From positions 1 to 22,547 of the IMG/VR virus record IMGVR_UViG_3300010412_000085: a stretch of DNA of 22,547 nucleotides; one strand, written 5' to 3'. The position numbers were made by a program, and so were the translations under genes. Positions within the stretch are counted from its first letter, which is position 1; every line of letters starts with the position of its first letter. Source of the DNA: a virus. Under the pieces are notes generated by a model. It searched no databases. It had not been told where the DNA came from and saw only the letters and a program-made list of their open reading frames with translations. This document shows, one piece after another, positions 6,811 to 14,264 of this stretch.

Positions 6811-6985
6811 AGGTATACTCCTCTCCGGTAAAATCGCAGTAAGCGCAGCCTTCTCCTCGACAGGAGTGGCACACATCAGTAGTCATCCTCTTCGTCTTCA
6901 TCGCACCAGCCTTCCTCTTCATCATCTCCGTATCCAGCATCTTCTTCATCGCTCGATAGGATTCCCTTGTCTTCTGGTCCGACAC
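6803..6985 (-). CDS. Small DnaJ-type zinc-finger protein
   Basis: 60 aa from GTG 6985, with AGGAGG 6 nt upstream; an in-frame TTG at 7000 is without spacing. The first 40 residues are basic and helical. The C-terminus has CHSCRGEGCAYCDFTGEE, a CxxCxGxGCxxCxxxG knuckle like one unit of the DnaJ Cys-rich domain, which would bind one zinc. Such mini zinc fingers are frequent in phage replication operons and usually unassigned. Overlaps at both ends suggest coupled translation. Confidence 0.72.
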   Translation of the reverse strand: MSDQKTRESYRAMKKMLDTEMMKRKAGAMKTKRMTTDVCHSCRGEGCAYCDFTGEEYTYE

Positions 6986-7124
6986 CGTATTCCTCCTCAA
7001 TGAATTGACGCACCTTACTCGGGAAGTGGTGAACTAGTTCCCAAGCACTAATGTCGAGTACGTCCACTACATAGTCTGGGTCCGAGTTCACCAGATCAAC
7101 TAGGTACTTCTGGTATGAACTCAC
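6876..7124 (-). CDS. Acidic hypothetical protein, 82 aa
   Basis: GTG 7124 overlaps the exonuclease stop as GTGA, with AGGAGG 5 nt upstream. The N-terminal ~50 residues (SYQKYLVDLVNSDPDYVVDVLDISAWELVHHF) look helical and globular. The last 25 residues are almost all Asp/Glu. Acidic tails of this kind can mimic DNA or bind SSB/OB partners, but that is speculation. The family is not recognised. Confidence 0.7.
   Translation of the reverse strand: MSSYQKYLVDLVNSDPDYVVDVLDISAWELVHHFPSKVRQFIEEEYGVGPEDKGILSSDEEDAGYGDDEEEGWCDEDEEDDY
7036..7049. repeat. 14-bp pseudo-palindrome, site 6
   Basis: Reads AGTTCCCAAGCACT (reverse AGTGCTTGGGAACT) inside the acidic-protein gene (reverse strand encodes SAWEL). 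Confidence 0.65.
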
Positions 7125-7852
7125 TTGATCCTCCTTTGTTTTCCTTTGCTCCAGCCACCGCATCTATTGCACTTCATTCTCTCCGTCACCGTGGTAGCGG
7201 TGCGACGGTAACCTCGGTGTTGTCCTTTGTTGTGTCCACACTTTGGACACTCCCAATCCTGATTAGTTCCCGGCTCTCCCAAGTACGGGTGGTTCTTTAT
7301 CCAAGGACGAATGTCAAGGTACAACTTCTCAGTTACCTTAACATCCTTGGCATTGTACTTACGCATCGTAGCCCATGCTTTCTCGTCTCCATCAAGGACC
7401 TTCTTCCACAACTCGAACCCCTCGTGCTTTACTTTGTAGGTGTTCGAGATCAGAGGACCGACGTAGGCAAGCTTGTTCGACGCGAGCTTGAGTTTCCGTA
7501 TAGTTTTGATAAGGTCGATGCTATTGACTGGGGGTGGAGGATCGAACCCGTGTTGAAGCCACTGGCCGTTAAGCCACGGGATGTCAAACGCATCGCCGTT
7601 ATATGTGACCACAGCCTCAGCTTGTGTGAAGTTCTCATACACCGCCTGAAGCATGGCGTTGTGTGAGTAGACACCCCTATCATATACGAATACCTCTTTG
7701 TCTCCTACCCACTTGAAGCCTACGGATATCACAGCACCGGGCTCCACAATCTGAGATGTGTGGATGTACTGCTTGTGTAGACCCCAAGCATAACACAAGT
7801 GGGGACTAGTCTCTATATCCAAGACTAGTATCTTACGCTTTTCTTTTGGCAC
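7121..7852 (-). CDS. RNase H-fold 3'-5' exonuclease (YprB-like) with C-terminal zinc ribbon
   Basis: 243 aa from GTG 7852 (GGAGG 4-5 nt upstream); the longer frame to 7906 lacks an SD. LVLDIETSP at residues 10-17 is the ExoI Asp/Glu pair. YNGDAFDIPWL at ~82-92 is ExoII. The stretch MRKYNAKDVKVTEKLY at ~180-195 supplies the ExoIII Asp. These place it in the predicted RNase_H_2/YprB group of DnaQ-like nucleases, acting on DNA or RNA 3' ends. Residues ~203-237 hold ECPKCGH and KCNRCGGW, a four-Cys zinc ribbon probably used for nucleic acid binding. The tail is basic. It belongs to the recombination/processing group with endonuclease I and the Cas4-like nuclease. Confidence 0.85.
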   Translation of the reverse strand: MPKEKRKILVLDIETSPHLCYAWGLHKQYIHTSQIVEPGAVISVGFKWVGDKEVFVYDRGVYSHNAMLQAVYENFTQAEAVVTYNGDAFDIPWLNGQWLQHGFDPPPPVNSIDLIKTIRKLKLASNKLAYVGPLISNTYKVKHEGFELWKKVLDGDEKAWATMRKYNAKDVKVTEKLYLDIRPWIKNHPYLGEPGTNQDWECPKCGHNKGQHRGYRRTATTVTERMKCNRCGGWSKGKQRRIK

Positions 7853-8306
7853 GTTTCCTCCTTTGCTTGCCACCGAACTCTTTGATCCACTCGTTTGGAA
7901 TCTCATGTCCGATGCAGTACGGAATCTTGTTATCTTCTGCCCATGTGGAGTAGCGTGACTTAGACCGTGGATACAACGGATTGTTCCGCATGAACACCAA
8001 CCTAAAGTCTATCGTCGGATGAGACGATAGAAGGCCGAGTATTCTGCGGCGTTCCTTCGCGGTAAGACGCCCTTTGCACTCAAGGTAGCTGCCATGCGTT
8101 TTGAAATCAGGCGTGTATACCGTGTCCTGTTTAATCCCATTAGACCCGCAAGCGCCGCAATATACCTTCGGCACTTCAACGGAAATCTTAAAGGTGTCAA
8201 CCTCGTACTCATACTTCACATTCCTAGTGTCTAAGAACTCAGCGAACCGCTTCTCGAACCCACTACGGTACGGCCAGTTCTTTCCTTTCTTGACTGGCTT
8301 AGGCAT
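7833..8306 (-). CDS. Endonuclease I, T7 gp3-like Holliday-junction resolvase
   Basis: 157 aa, ATG 8306. It has the fold signature YRSGFEKRFAEFL, YTPDFKTHGSYLECKGR and SRYSTWAEDNKIPY. E18, D67, E76 and K78 align with the T7 endonuclease I catalytic residues E20, D55, E65 and K67. It resolves branched DNA and in T7 also degrades host DNA and trims concatemers before packaging. A CGAC pair at C50/C53 sits in an insert before the catalytic Asp, a half zinc knuckle not present in T7. The C-terminus is strongly basic (KQRRKRAKRK). It overlaps both neighbours. Confidence 0.92.
   Translation of the reverse strand: MPKPVKKGKNWPYRSGFEKRFAEFLDTRNVKYEYEVDTFKISVEVPKVYCGACGSNGIKQDTVYTPDFKTHGSYLECKGRLTAKERRRILGLLSSHPTIDFRLVFMRNNPLYPRSKSRYSTWAEDNKIPYCIGHEIPNEWIKEFGGKQRRKRAKRKA
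8226..8239. repeat. 14-bp pseudo-palindrome, site 7
   Basis: Reads AGTGTCTAAGAACT inside the endonuclease I gene (reverse strand encodes EFLDT). It has the degenerate left half-site type. Confidence 0.6.
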
Positions 8307-9156
8307 CGAGAATCTCTGGTACGTTGGGCACCTTCTTAATTTCTGTAAGGTACACTGGTCCCCTAGAATAGATGAAGGTACGAACTCCGGGCCAACATTC
8401 CTTCTTGAATGGGCAGTACGAGCAGGCAACACCCAGCTTCATGTTACCCGACTTCCCCTCCGGTTCAGCTTTATAGGCCCGGTCAGGTGTGCTGCGCTCA
8501 ATGGCATCAATATGTACCTTGATCTTAGCCCTCTGCTGATCTGCATGTTTCCCGGTCCCGAGAGAAAGCTTGATGTGCCCAAGGGTTTTGTCAACTGCCA
8601 GTATCCCGACCTGCTCACTGGATCTACCCCAGTTGCGGTAGAAAGAAACCTGATCGACATATCCAAACTTATCATCATAGTCATCCAAGTTAGATGGAAG
8701 AGCTGCGAATCCAGCGGGAGTCATTGACTTGACATCAATGGGTACCCCGTCAATCACAGCGTCCATTCGCCCTCGTACTTCCCACCCATTGTCGAATACT
8801 GCAACCACCTTCTCTTGGCATCCAGATACGCTATGACCAGCCGCCTCTGCCAGAAGCAACGTGGTTTCCTCCACAACATCCCCGTAGAGGAACTTGTAGT
8901 AAGTGTGAGGCGGGATAGGTTCTTCTTGGTAATTATTGATGCGGTAATACAACTTCCTTGAGCACCGCTCACCCGCTTCGGAAGCGTACAGAACATTTGA
9001 CTCCCTAGTCCTGTTCTCCCTTGACTCGAAGCTATCCTTGACATGGTGGGCAGCCCTCTCGCCAAAGTTCTTAAGCACTTCGTCACTCAACCCGGCATGG
9101 GTAGCCGGGTTAAGGACGTTGTACATATCTTCTACTAGCGTAGTGATGTCACTCAT
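8299..9156 (-). CDS. PD-(D/E)XK nuclease with Fe-S cluster (Cas4/RecB-like)
   Basis: 285 aa from ATG 9156; the upstream frame to 9264 is inside the SSB gene. LYASEAGERCSRKLYYR at ~55-70 provides the first cluster cysteine. GRMDAVIDGVPIDVKSMT at ~129-146 holds the D...D-x-K active site. DQVSFYRNW is the QxxxY-type motif. CSYCPFKKECWPG at ~245-257 supplies three more cysteines, so a 4Fe-4S cluster is likely. Such phage Cas4/RecB-like exonucleases process DNA ends for recombination. No cas1/cas2 or array is near, so a phage recombination role is favoured. Confidence 0.88.
   Translation of the reverse strand: MSDITTLVEDMYNVLNPATHAGLSDEVLKNFGERAAHHVKDSFESRENRTRESNVLYASEAGERCSRKLYYRINNYQEEPIPPHTYYKFLYGDVVEETTLLLAEAAGHSVSGCQEKVVAVFDNGWEVRGRMDAVIDGVPIDVKSMTPAGFAALPSNLDDYDDKFGYVDQVSFYRNWGRSSEQVGILAVDKTLGHIKLSLGTGKHADQQRAKIKVHIDAIERSTPDRAYKAEPEGKSGNMKLGVACSYCPFKKECWPGVRTFIYSRGPVYLTEIKKVPNVPEILDA
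9066..9079. repeat. 14-bp pseudo-palindrome, site 8
   Basis: Reads AGTTCTTAAGCACT inside the Cas4-like gene (reverse strand encodes VLKNF). Identical to site 2. Confidence 0.7.
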
Positions 9157-9709
9157 CGTCAGTCTCATCTTCATCCTTGATAACGCGGCGAGCCTGCTTG
9201 CTGGCACGCTCCGCCAAGTTGGAAGCAAGCGCAACCTCACGCTGACCGGAGCTGAACTCAGCAAACTTGTATGCCATCTTCAACACTTCTTCGATCAACT
9301 CATCGGTGCTCTTCATCTCATCCTTGCCGGGAACAAACTCAAGTGCACCGTTACAGAACATGGTGACCGCATTGGTCAGTGCGTTCTGACGGATGATTGC
9401 CATCTCGCCACTCGTCTTAGGAACGGGGAAAGGGCGAGAGCTAGCGGAGGGGCGAGGAGCTGACCCCGAGGCTGGGGCTGACTTGGAAACCGCCTGTGCA
9501 TTACCGTTCGAGGAACTAAGCATCTTAAGTTCTCCAAATTTCTGCTCGACATCGAGCGTGACATACTGGCCGACTGCGAATGGCTGCTTGAATCCAACGT
9601 TTACCTCCTGACCATCATCCATCACAACATAGTGGACCTTGAAACGCTTGCCCGCCTTGCTAGTGATGACCTTATCGGTGACGCTATCAACTGTACCCTT
9701 GATCTGCAT
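9149..9709 (-). CDS. Probable single-stranded DNA-binding protein
   Basis: 186 aa, ATG 9709 after AAGGAGG (6 nt). Residues 1-65 look like an OB-fold (GTVDSVTDKVITSKAGKRFK, VHYVVMDDGQEVNVGF, VTLDVEQKFGELKML). A flexible Ser/Ala/Pro linker follows at ~68-98. A conserved helical block (SGEMAIIRQNALTNAVTMF and YKFAEFSSGQREVAL) comes next, and the tail is very acidic (KDEDETDDE), the SSB hallmark for recruiting partner proteins. It lies directly after the polymerase gene in the operon, as expected for replication SSB. Confidence 0.78.
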   Translation of the reverse strand: MQIKGTVDSVTDKVITSKAGKRFKVHYVVMDDGQEVNVGFKQPFAVGQYVTLDVEQKFGELKMLSSSNGNAQAVSKSAPASGSAPRPSASSRPFPVPKTSGEMAIIRQNALTNAVTMFCNGALEFVPGKDEMKSTDELIEEVLKMAYKFAEFSSGQREVALASNLAERASKQARRVIKDEDETDDE

Positions 9710-9719
9710 TATATCCTCC

Positions 9720-11756
9720 TTACCAATGGTCTTTTATCTCGTGTTCAATAACAAATGGAACGGGAACCTCGATCTTCCAAAGCTCCCAGAGTAATTCAGG
9801 TAGGTGGTTAGACACCACATCTTGAATAAAGTTCACTAAAGTATCGGTGTGACCGTCCGGTGTAGCATACAAAACAGAGTCGTGGACTGCTGCTAGTATA
9901 GCAGTCTTCCACCACACTGAAGCCGGGCCGTTATAGTGCATCATTATGTAGTGGGCGTACCCCAAGAACAGTGGGAAGATGTCGCCAGTTGCGAAGCCCT
10001 GTACTGGGTAGTTCTTCGGTTCGGTTGGCTTAAAGTTTAGGGCAGCCTGCCCCCTTTTCCTAAAGTTCTTAGGCACTTCACTCTCTGTGAAAGTGAAGAT
10101 CCTACCTGTCTCGGTGTGATACTTAGACACTCGTGCGTGCTGACCGGCTACGACTGGGGACTCTGGTGTGACAAGGGCGACAGCTTCAACAGCATCGAGG
10201 ACCTCCCTCTGCCACTCCTTTACACGGGGGTACCGCTTATAGAAAGCAGCTATCAACTTCTTCACTAGCTCAGGATCGGTGCCAGTCTGGTTGCTTATTG
10301 TAACAGGGCCGCCACCATAGATCAACCCAAAGTTCACACCCTTAACGATCCGGCGCTCTCGTTTGTCTACGGTGGTGGGGTCTTTCCACTTGTAGACTTC
10401 TTTCCCTGTTTCGTAGTGGACATCCGCCCCTGATTTGAGGTCTTGAATAAGTCTCTTATCCATAGACAGGATAGCCAGTCCGACGACTTCGAGTTGTTTG
10501 AAGTCGAACTCCACCAGTTTGCTAAAATTGACGGCCTGTACAAACCGCTTCGCAAACGGTGGTATGTTCTGCATGTTGGGGTTCGAGCTTGACGTACGGC
10601 CTGTATTTGTAACCGCGCAGTTGATGGACGGATGTACCCTGCCATCATAGGACGTACTGGCAGCTTCAAGTAAGGGCACGAAATAAGTAGAATCCGCCTT
10701 CTGAATTTTTCTCGTATCACGTACCACCTCTATGTACTCAAGAATCCTAGACTCGTAAGAAGTTGATGCATCCCCTATCGCTTTACAAACCTTGTCTAGC
10801 ATGGAGTCACTAACGTCATAGCAACCAGTTTTCATCTTGGTTGCATCAAAGAACGTTGGACTCAGGTACCCCGCCGGAGTCCATCTCTTCTCAATGTTCT
10901 TAAACTTTTCTTTTCCATTCTTGTATACACCCACCTTCTCACGCTCCGTGTACTTAATGCCCGGAGCACCGAACACGACAGTAGAAATGGTGTGATTAGA
11001 CAGCGGATTGGCATCGCACGAGATCCCCATCTCTTTAAGCAATTCGTGTAGTCTTGCGTGGTTTTTGTTGAGCTGCTGCTCACAGGTGAAGTGGGCAGTC
11101 TTGAGTCCGTTGATGTCTACCTTGAGCCCATTGATCTCTAGCTCAATGTAAGCTTCGAGAGCTGACATCTGCACACCGAACAGGGTAAGCAAGTTCTTAG
11201 ACACTAACAAAGGGAGCTGCTCTTCCCATACATTGAATGTGATATCAAGGTCTTGAAGAAGGTAGTCATGCAAGACATCCTTATCTATCTCACTTGCTTT
11301 GATACCCTGCTTAAACATCTCCTTTACAATATCATTCTTACCTTTCAAAGAATAGATAGAAGCAAGTCTATCAAGACTTGCCATCTTTTCTGTCTGTCCT
11401 GATAGGAGATACTCAGCTACCATTGTATCAAACAACGGAGCATAGTCTCTGATATCAACATCCAGCTTGTTGAAAATGAACTGGGTGTCAAAAGAAATGT
11501 TGTGGCCTACCCAATACCAGTCTCCCCTAGCATAGGGAAAGCAGTCTAGGAAACCTACGAACTCCTCAAGAGTCTCACCCTCAAACACTTCATGTGCTAG
11601 GGTACCATCATCATCAGTCCACTTTACCCCTATCATCACGATACTACAACTGCCGCTGTGAGGATCGGTACCATCTGTCTCAATGTCAAGGACAACAGGC
11701 TGCTTATCCTGATACGATAGGTACCTATTCATGTACCCTTTAAGTTCAGTTTTCAC
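9720..11756 (-). CDS. polA: DNA polymerase, family A, with 3'-5' proofreading domain
   Basis: 678 aa from GTG 11756, overlapping the helicase stop (GTGA), AAGGAG upstream. Exo motifs: DIETDG (D24/E26), GHNISFDTQF (~88-97) and YLLQDLDIT. Polymerase motif A is FDFKQLEVVGLAIL (~416), motif B RRIVKGVNFGLIYGG (~467-481), motif C AAVHDSVLYA (~623). There is no 5'-3' exonuclease domain, as in T7. The residue equivalent to E. coli F762 is Phe. Motif C has Ser where E. coli has Glu (HDS instead of HDE), a variant known in phages. NTGRTSSSNPNMQNIP is the usual substrate-binding block. This is the replicative polymerase of the phage. Confidence 0.97.
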   Translation of the reverse strand: MKTELKGYMNRYLSYQDKQPVVLDIETDGTDPHSGSCSIVMIGVKWTDDDGTLAHEVFEGETLEEFVGFLDCFPYARGDWYWVGHNISFDTQFIFNKLDVDIRDYAPLFDTMVAEYLLSGQTEKMASLDRLASIYSLKGKNDIVKEMFKQGIKASEIDKDVLHDYLLQDLDITFNVWEEQLPLLVSKNLLTLFGVQMSALEAYIELEINGLKVDINGLKTAHFTCEQQLNKNHARLHELLKEMGISCDANPLSNHTISTVVFGAPGIKYTEREKVGVYKNGKEKFKNIEKRWTPAGYLSPTFFDATKMKTGCYDVSDSMLDKVCKAIGDASTSYESRILEYIEVVRDTRKIQKADSTYFVPLLEAASTSYDGRVHPSINCAVTNTGRTSSSNPNMQNIPPFAKRFVQAVNFSKLVEFDFKQLEVVGLAILSMDKRLIQDLKSGADVHYETGKEVYKWKDPTTVDKRERRIVKGVNFGLIYGGGPVTISNQTGTDPELVKKLIAAFYKRYPRVKEWQREVLDAVEAVALVTPESPVVAGQHARVSKYHTETGRIFTFTESEVPKNFRKRGQAALNFKPTEPKNYPVQGFATGDIFPLFLGYAHYIMMHYNGPASVWWKTAILAAVHDSVLYATPDGHTDTLVNFIQDVVSNHLPELLWELWKIEVPVPFVIEHEIKDHW
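10064..10077. repeat. 14-bp pseudo-palindrome, site 9
   Basis: Reads AGTTCTTAGGCACT (reverse AGTGCCTAAGAACT) inside polA (reverse strand encodes VPKNF). Confidence 0.65.
11192..11205. repeat. 14-bp pseudo-palindrome, site 10
   Basis: Reads AGTTCTTAGACACT (reverse AGTGTCTAAGAACT, identical to site 7) inside polA (reverse strand encodes VSKNL). Confidence 0.6.
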
Positions 11757-13003
11757 GACGCCGCTCCTTTGGGGTAGGCAATAGAGTAGAACCTACCCAC
11801 ATCACCATCGAAACCAACTGTTAACCTACCGTGCCTCAGCCCCTTGATACAACGAGGACCACCGGGTGTCTTGTTCTTAGCGATAGAAATGTACCGCTCG
11901 TCATCTACTGTATGATCCTTGCCTATCATAAGGAGTACATCAGCCTCGCCTTGCATACCAGTCTTGCTACCATAGAGCTGGCTCTGGTCTAGCCACATCT
12001 GTCCCTCCGCCGAAGCGTCAGCCTGAGCGACAGCCATGACCACGCCATGCTTGTCGGCGGTTCCTCTCGCCCATTGTGACAGAGCCCGTAACCGCTCGAC
12101 ACCTTCGAGTTTGTTGAAGCCCCGTATCTTATCCAAGACGTTGAACGCAATGAGCCCATAGTCACCGGATCTGAGAACCCGTTCCACATCCTTCGTGGAT
12201 AGACCCGTGTCATGGTACACTTCGATGTCGTGAGTTCCTAAGAACTCTTTGTACTCTTTCTCGAACTTGGCTGGGTCACTTGCGAGATCCCAGACTGTAA
12301 CTCCGAGAGCGGACTGTATAAGTCGGACGGCAACTCTATCTCCTCCCTCCTCGTTGTTGAATATGATAGCCCTCTTCCCATCCGGTAACTGTCCAACCAT
12401 ATGTGTGAACTCTGACGTAACAAAGGTAGTACCTCCTACTTCTGGTCGTTTACCCACGATGATGAGATCACCTTTCCGAACCGGGCCGACACTACGGTTG
12501 AGGTCTTCCAGCCTCCACTCGTATCCCCCCGAGGTAACGACGCTGGTAATGAGATCGGTGAGAGATCTACGAACGAAAGCACTACTGGCACCCAGCCTAG
12601 ACTGCGTGACAGTACCGGCCTCAACTGCTGCTTCAAGCGCATCCCAGTCAGCCTTTCCATCCTTAACTTCTTGTGCTTTACTGATAACTTCATCGGCAAA
12701 CCTCAGCGCAAGAAAGCGCGTGGCAATCGACTCATCTTTCTCCATACTCTCTGCCTGAGAGCAGATCCTTTCAAACACCTCAACTTGCTCAGTTTTCCAA
12801 GTAGGGTGGAGAGAGATCCTTGACCACACGATGAAGGGCTGCCACCTAATCGCATCTTCTTCCGGGTGAGCATCGAACCACTCTCCCATATCCTTAATGA
12901 TCTGCCTTGTCTCGGCCAGCACAGACTGGCCCTTGACATAGGGTGCGTACTTGTTGTACTGATCCCTATCTTCAAGTACCTTAAGTAGCTGGCTGTCAAT
13001 CAC
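11753..13003 (-). CDS. DnaB-like replicative helicase (RecA-fold), with altered Walker motifs
   Basis: 416 aa, GTG 13003 overlapping the upstream stop. The first ~160 residues are a helical N-terminal domain; the RecA-like core follows. The P-loop region reads VGKRPEVGGTTF at ~184-195; DnaB relatives normally have GxRPxxGKT, so the key Lys is Gly here. The Walker B strand reads LIAFNVLDKI (~283-292), with Asn where an Asp is usual. NNEEGGDRVAVRLIQ, QADASAEGQMWLDQSQLYGSKTGMQGEADVLLMIG and the final beta segments match the phage DnaB family well. It should unwind DNA at the fork with the primase encoded two genes upstream. The motif changes leave ATPase activity uncertain. Confidence 0.87.
   Translation of the reverse strand: MIDSQLLKVLEDRDQYNKYAPYVKGQSVLAETRQIIKDMGEWFDAHPEEDAIRWQPFIVWSRISLHPTWKTEQVEVFERICSQAESMEKDESIATRFLALRFADEVISKAQEVKDGKADWDALEAAVEAGTVTQSRLGASSAFVRRSLTDLITSVVTSGGYEWRLEDLNRSVGPVRKGDLIIVGKRPEVGGTTFVTSEFTHMVGQLPDGKRAIIFNNEEGGDRVAVRLIQSALGVTVWDLASDPAKFEKEYKEFLGTHDIEVYHDTGLSTKDVERVLRSGDYGLIAFNVLDKIRGFNKLEGVERLRALSQWARGTADKHGVVMAVAQADASAEGQMWLDQSQLYGSKTGMQGEADVLLMIGKDHTVDDERYISIAKNKTPGGPRCIKGLRHGRLTVGFDGDVGRFYSIAYPKGAAS
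12233..12246. repeat. 14-bp pseudo-palindrome, site 11
   Basis: Reads AGTTCCTAAGAACT inside the helicase gene (reverse strand encodes EFLGT). Confidence 0.8.
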
Positions 13004-13377
13004 GATTGCTTTTCCTTCTTGTGACAGGTGTCATGTACTACCTTTGGGACAGTTACTGCAAGGGGAAGTTCCCTAAGATCTTTCTTAGCTGCGATCCACA
13101 TGGTCACATCAAAGGGAGTAGCACTACCGGGACACGATGCAAGAAACATCCTGCGCCCATTGTCCACACCGTGTGCTAGTGTATACAGGTACAACTGTGT
13201 ACCTAGTGCACCATGCAACATGCCATTGACATGCAACTCATAGTGCAGCTTGTCAGTATCGTTACCTTCACGATACATCTTGATACCGTCTGCTGCTGTG
13301 AACAACTCGGCATCTGCGCCGTGCGCGTTGGTTGTTGCGCCAAGCGCAAGCAACAAAGTTCCTAGGAACTTGTACAT
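13000..13377 (-). CDS. Secreted/periplasmic protein with signal peptide, possibly Rap1a/Tai-like
   Basis: 125 aa; ATG 13377 directly follows the primase stop (TAAATG), with AGGAGGG 8 nt upstream. MYKFLGTLLLALGATTNAHGADA is a clear type I signal peptide with cleavage likely after AHG or GADA. The mature part, about 100 residues, has two cysteines (ASCPG and DTC) that could form a disulfide. HVNGMLHGALGTQLY plus a C-terminal helix is loosely reminiscent of Rap1a/Tai immunity proteins, a weak resemblance. It is odd to find an exported protein between primase and helicase. Superinfection exclusion or envelope modification are reasonable guesses. Confidence 0.75.
   Translation of the reverse strand: MYKFLGTLLLALGATTNAHGADAELFTAADGIKMYREGNDTDKLHYELHVNGMLHGALGTQLYLYTLAHGVDNGRRMFLASCPGSATPFDVTMWIAAKKDLRELPLAVTVPKVVHDTCHKKEKQS
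13357..13370. repeat. 14-bp palindrome, site 12
   Basis: Reads AGTTCCTAGGAACT, a perfect palindrome, inside the signal-peptide codons of the secreted protein (reverse strand encodes KFLGT). Confidence 0.8.
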
Positions 13378-14247
13378 TTAGTGTGCCCTCCTGCTTGCTT
13401 TAGTCACTTCATCATACAGATCCGACTGTCTTAAACACTTCGGATCTTTGTGGTTCTCAACCCGTGCAACCTTAGATCCAAACGCACGAGCAAGTGATAC
13501 GATTCTCTTAGCATGTGAATGTACCACTTCATTGTCGTTATCTAACCACACCACTACTGGACCGAGCTTAGTATAATCAAGTACTAGCTCACTCCTAATG
13601 TGGGTACCGTACAAAGGAACAGTATACTTACTGACCCTCGATACTTTTATAGCGGACAACAAATCTTCCACTATAACTATGCAGTTAGCAACGCCGGGAG
13701 CGTAGCTAAGTATCAATGTCTCAAGATTGTAGTGCTCTTTCTCTTTGACAGTAAGATACTTAGGCCCACTCAACGCACCAGCTACTGCTCTCGACTGGTA
13801 TCCGTGCAGTACACCAGTCTGAAATCTACCAGTCGCATTGCGAATGACTGTGCTCCATATTGGTAGCACCAGTCTGCCACTATCCAAGTCACACCTGAAC
13901 CCATAGCTCTCCATCTCATCAAAGGTTATGCCATAACTAGTGGGCCATGCCATGTATCTTGGGTGCTCACTTGAGATTGGCTCTAAGTCATTGTAATTGG
14001 CCCACGTTGTTGCCGTTGGCATCGGACGCTTGCTACCAAAAGCTAAGCGGAGTTCATCTTTGTCAGTAGCATACCCCGCTTCGCCACAGTTGTGGCAGTA
14101 CGCAACTAACCTATCAGGGTGGTCAGCTTTGCGTGTGATGTACAGCCTGCGGCGAGTGTCAGTCCCCGCCGAACAGTCTGTATGATTGACACGCACCGTG
14201 CCGGTAACGCTCGGCGCGTTCTCAAGTATCAAGTCCTTGTCAATCAT
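13378..14247 (-). CDS. DNA primase with zinc ribbon and TOPRIM domain
   Basis: 289 aa, ATG 14247, with only a weak GAGA-type SD. H22/C25 (NHTDC) and C51/C54 (CHNCG) form an N-terminal zinc ribbon used to read template sequence. A central region (MAWPTSYGITFDEMESYGFR, then RLVLPIWS and GYQSRAV) resembles the RNA polymerase domain of gp4-type primases. IVIVEDLLSAIKVSRV (~190-205) and VVVWLDNDNE (~232-241) are the TOPRIM Glu and DxD segments that bind Mg2+. It has no helicase domain; the DnaB-like protein is encoded separately, so the T7 gp4 functions are split here. Confidence 0.92.
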   Translation of the reverse strand: MIDKDLILENAPSVTGTVRVNHTDCSAGTDTRRRLYITRKADHPDRLVAYCHNCGEAGYATDKDELRLAFGSKRPMPTATTWANYNDLEPISSEHPRYMAWPTSYGITFDEMESYGFRCDLDSGRLVLPIWSTVIRNATGRFQTGVLHGYQSRAVAGALSGPKYLTVKEKEHYNLETLILSYAPGVANCIVIVEDLLSAIKVSRVSKYTVPLYGTHIRSELVLDYTKLGPVVVWLDNDNEVVHSHAKRIVSLARAFGSKVARVENHKDPKCLRQSDLYDEVTKASRRAH

Positions 14248-14264
14248 TTGGATTCTCTTTTAGT

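Noticed and set aside
7115-7666. 183-codon open frame on the + strand
   Set aside because: Antisense to the 3'-5' exonuclease, which has clear motifs; no SD, and the frame is explained by codon bias of the real gene.
8101-8727. 208-codon open frame on the + strand
   Set aside because: Antisense to endonuclease I and the Cas4-like nuclease, both with catalytic motifs; no SD.
8299-9156. CRISPR-Cas association because of the Cas4-like nuclease
   Set aside because: No repeat-spacer array and no other cas gene is present; stand-alone phage Cas4/RecB nucleases are common.
9509-9521. CGTTCGAGGAACT as a palindrome copy
   Set aside because: The centre is 3 nt instead of 4, so it does not fit the consensus.
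13063-13080. Possible extra palindrome copy (AGTTCCCTAAGATC)
   Set aside because: It has one inserted base and a broken right arm; not counted among the 15.
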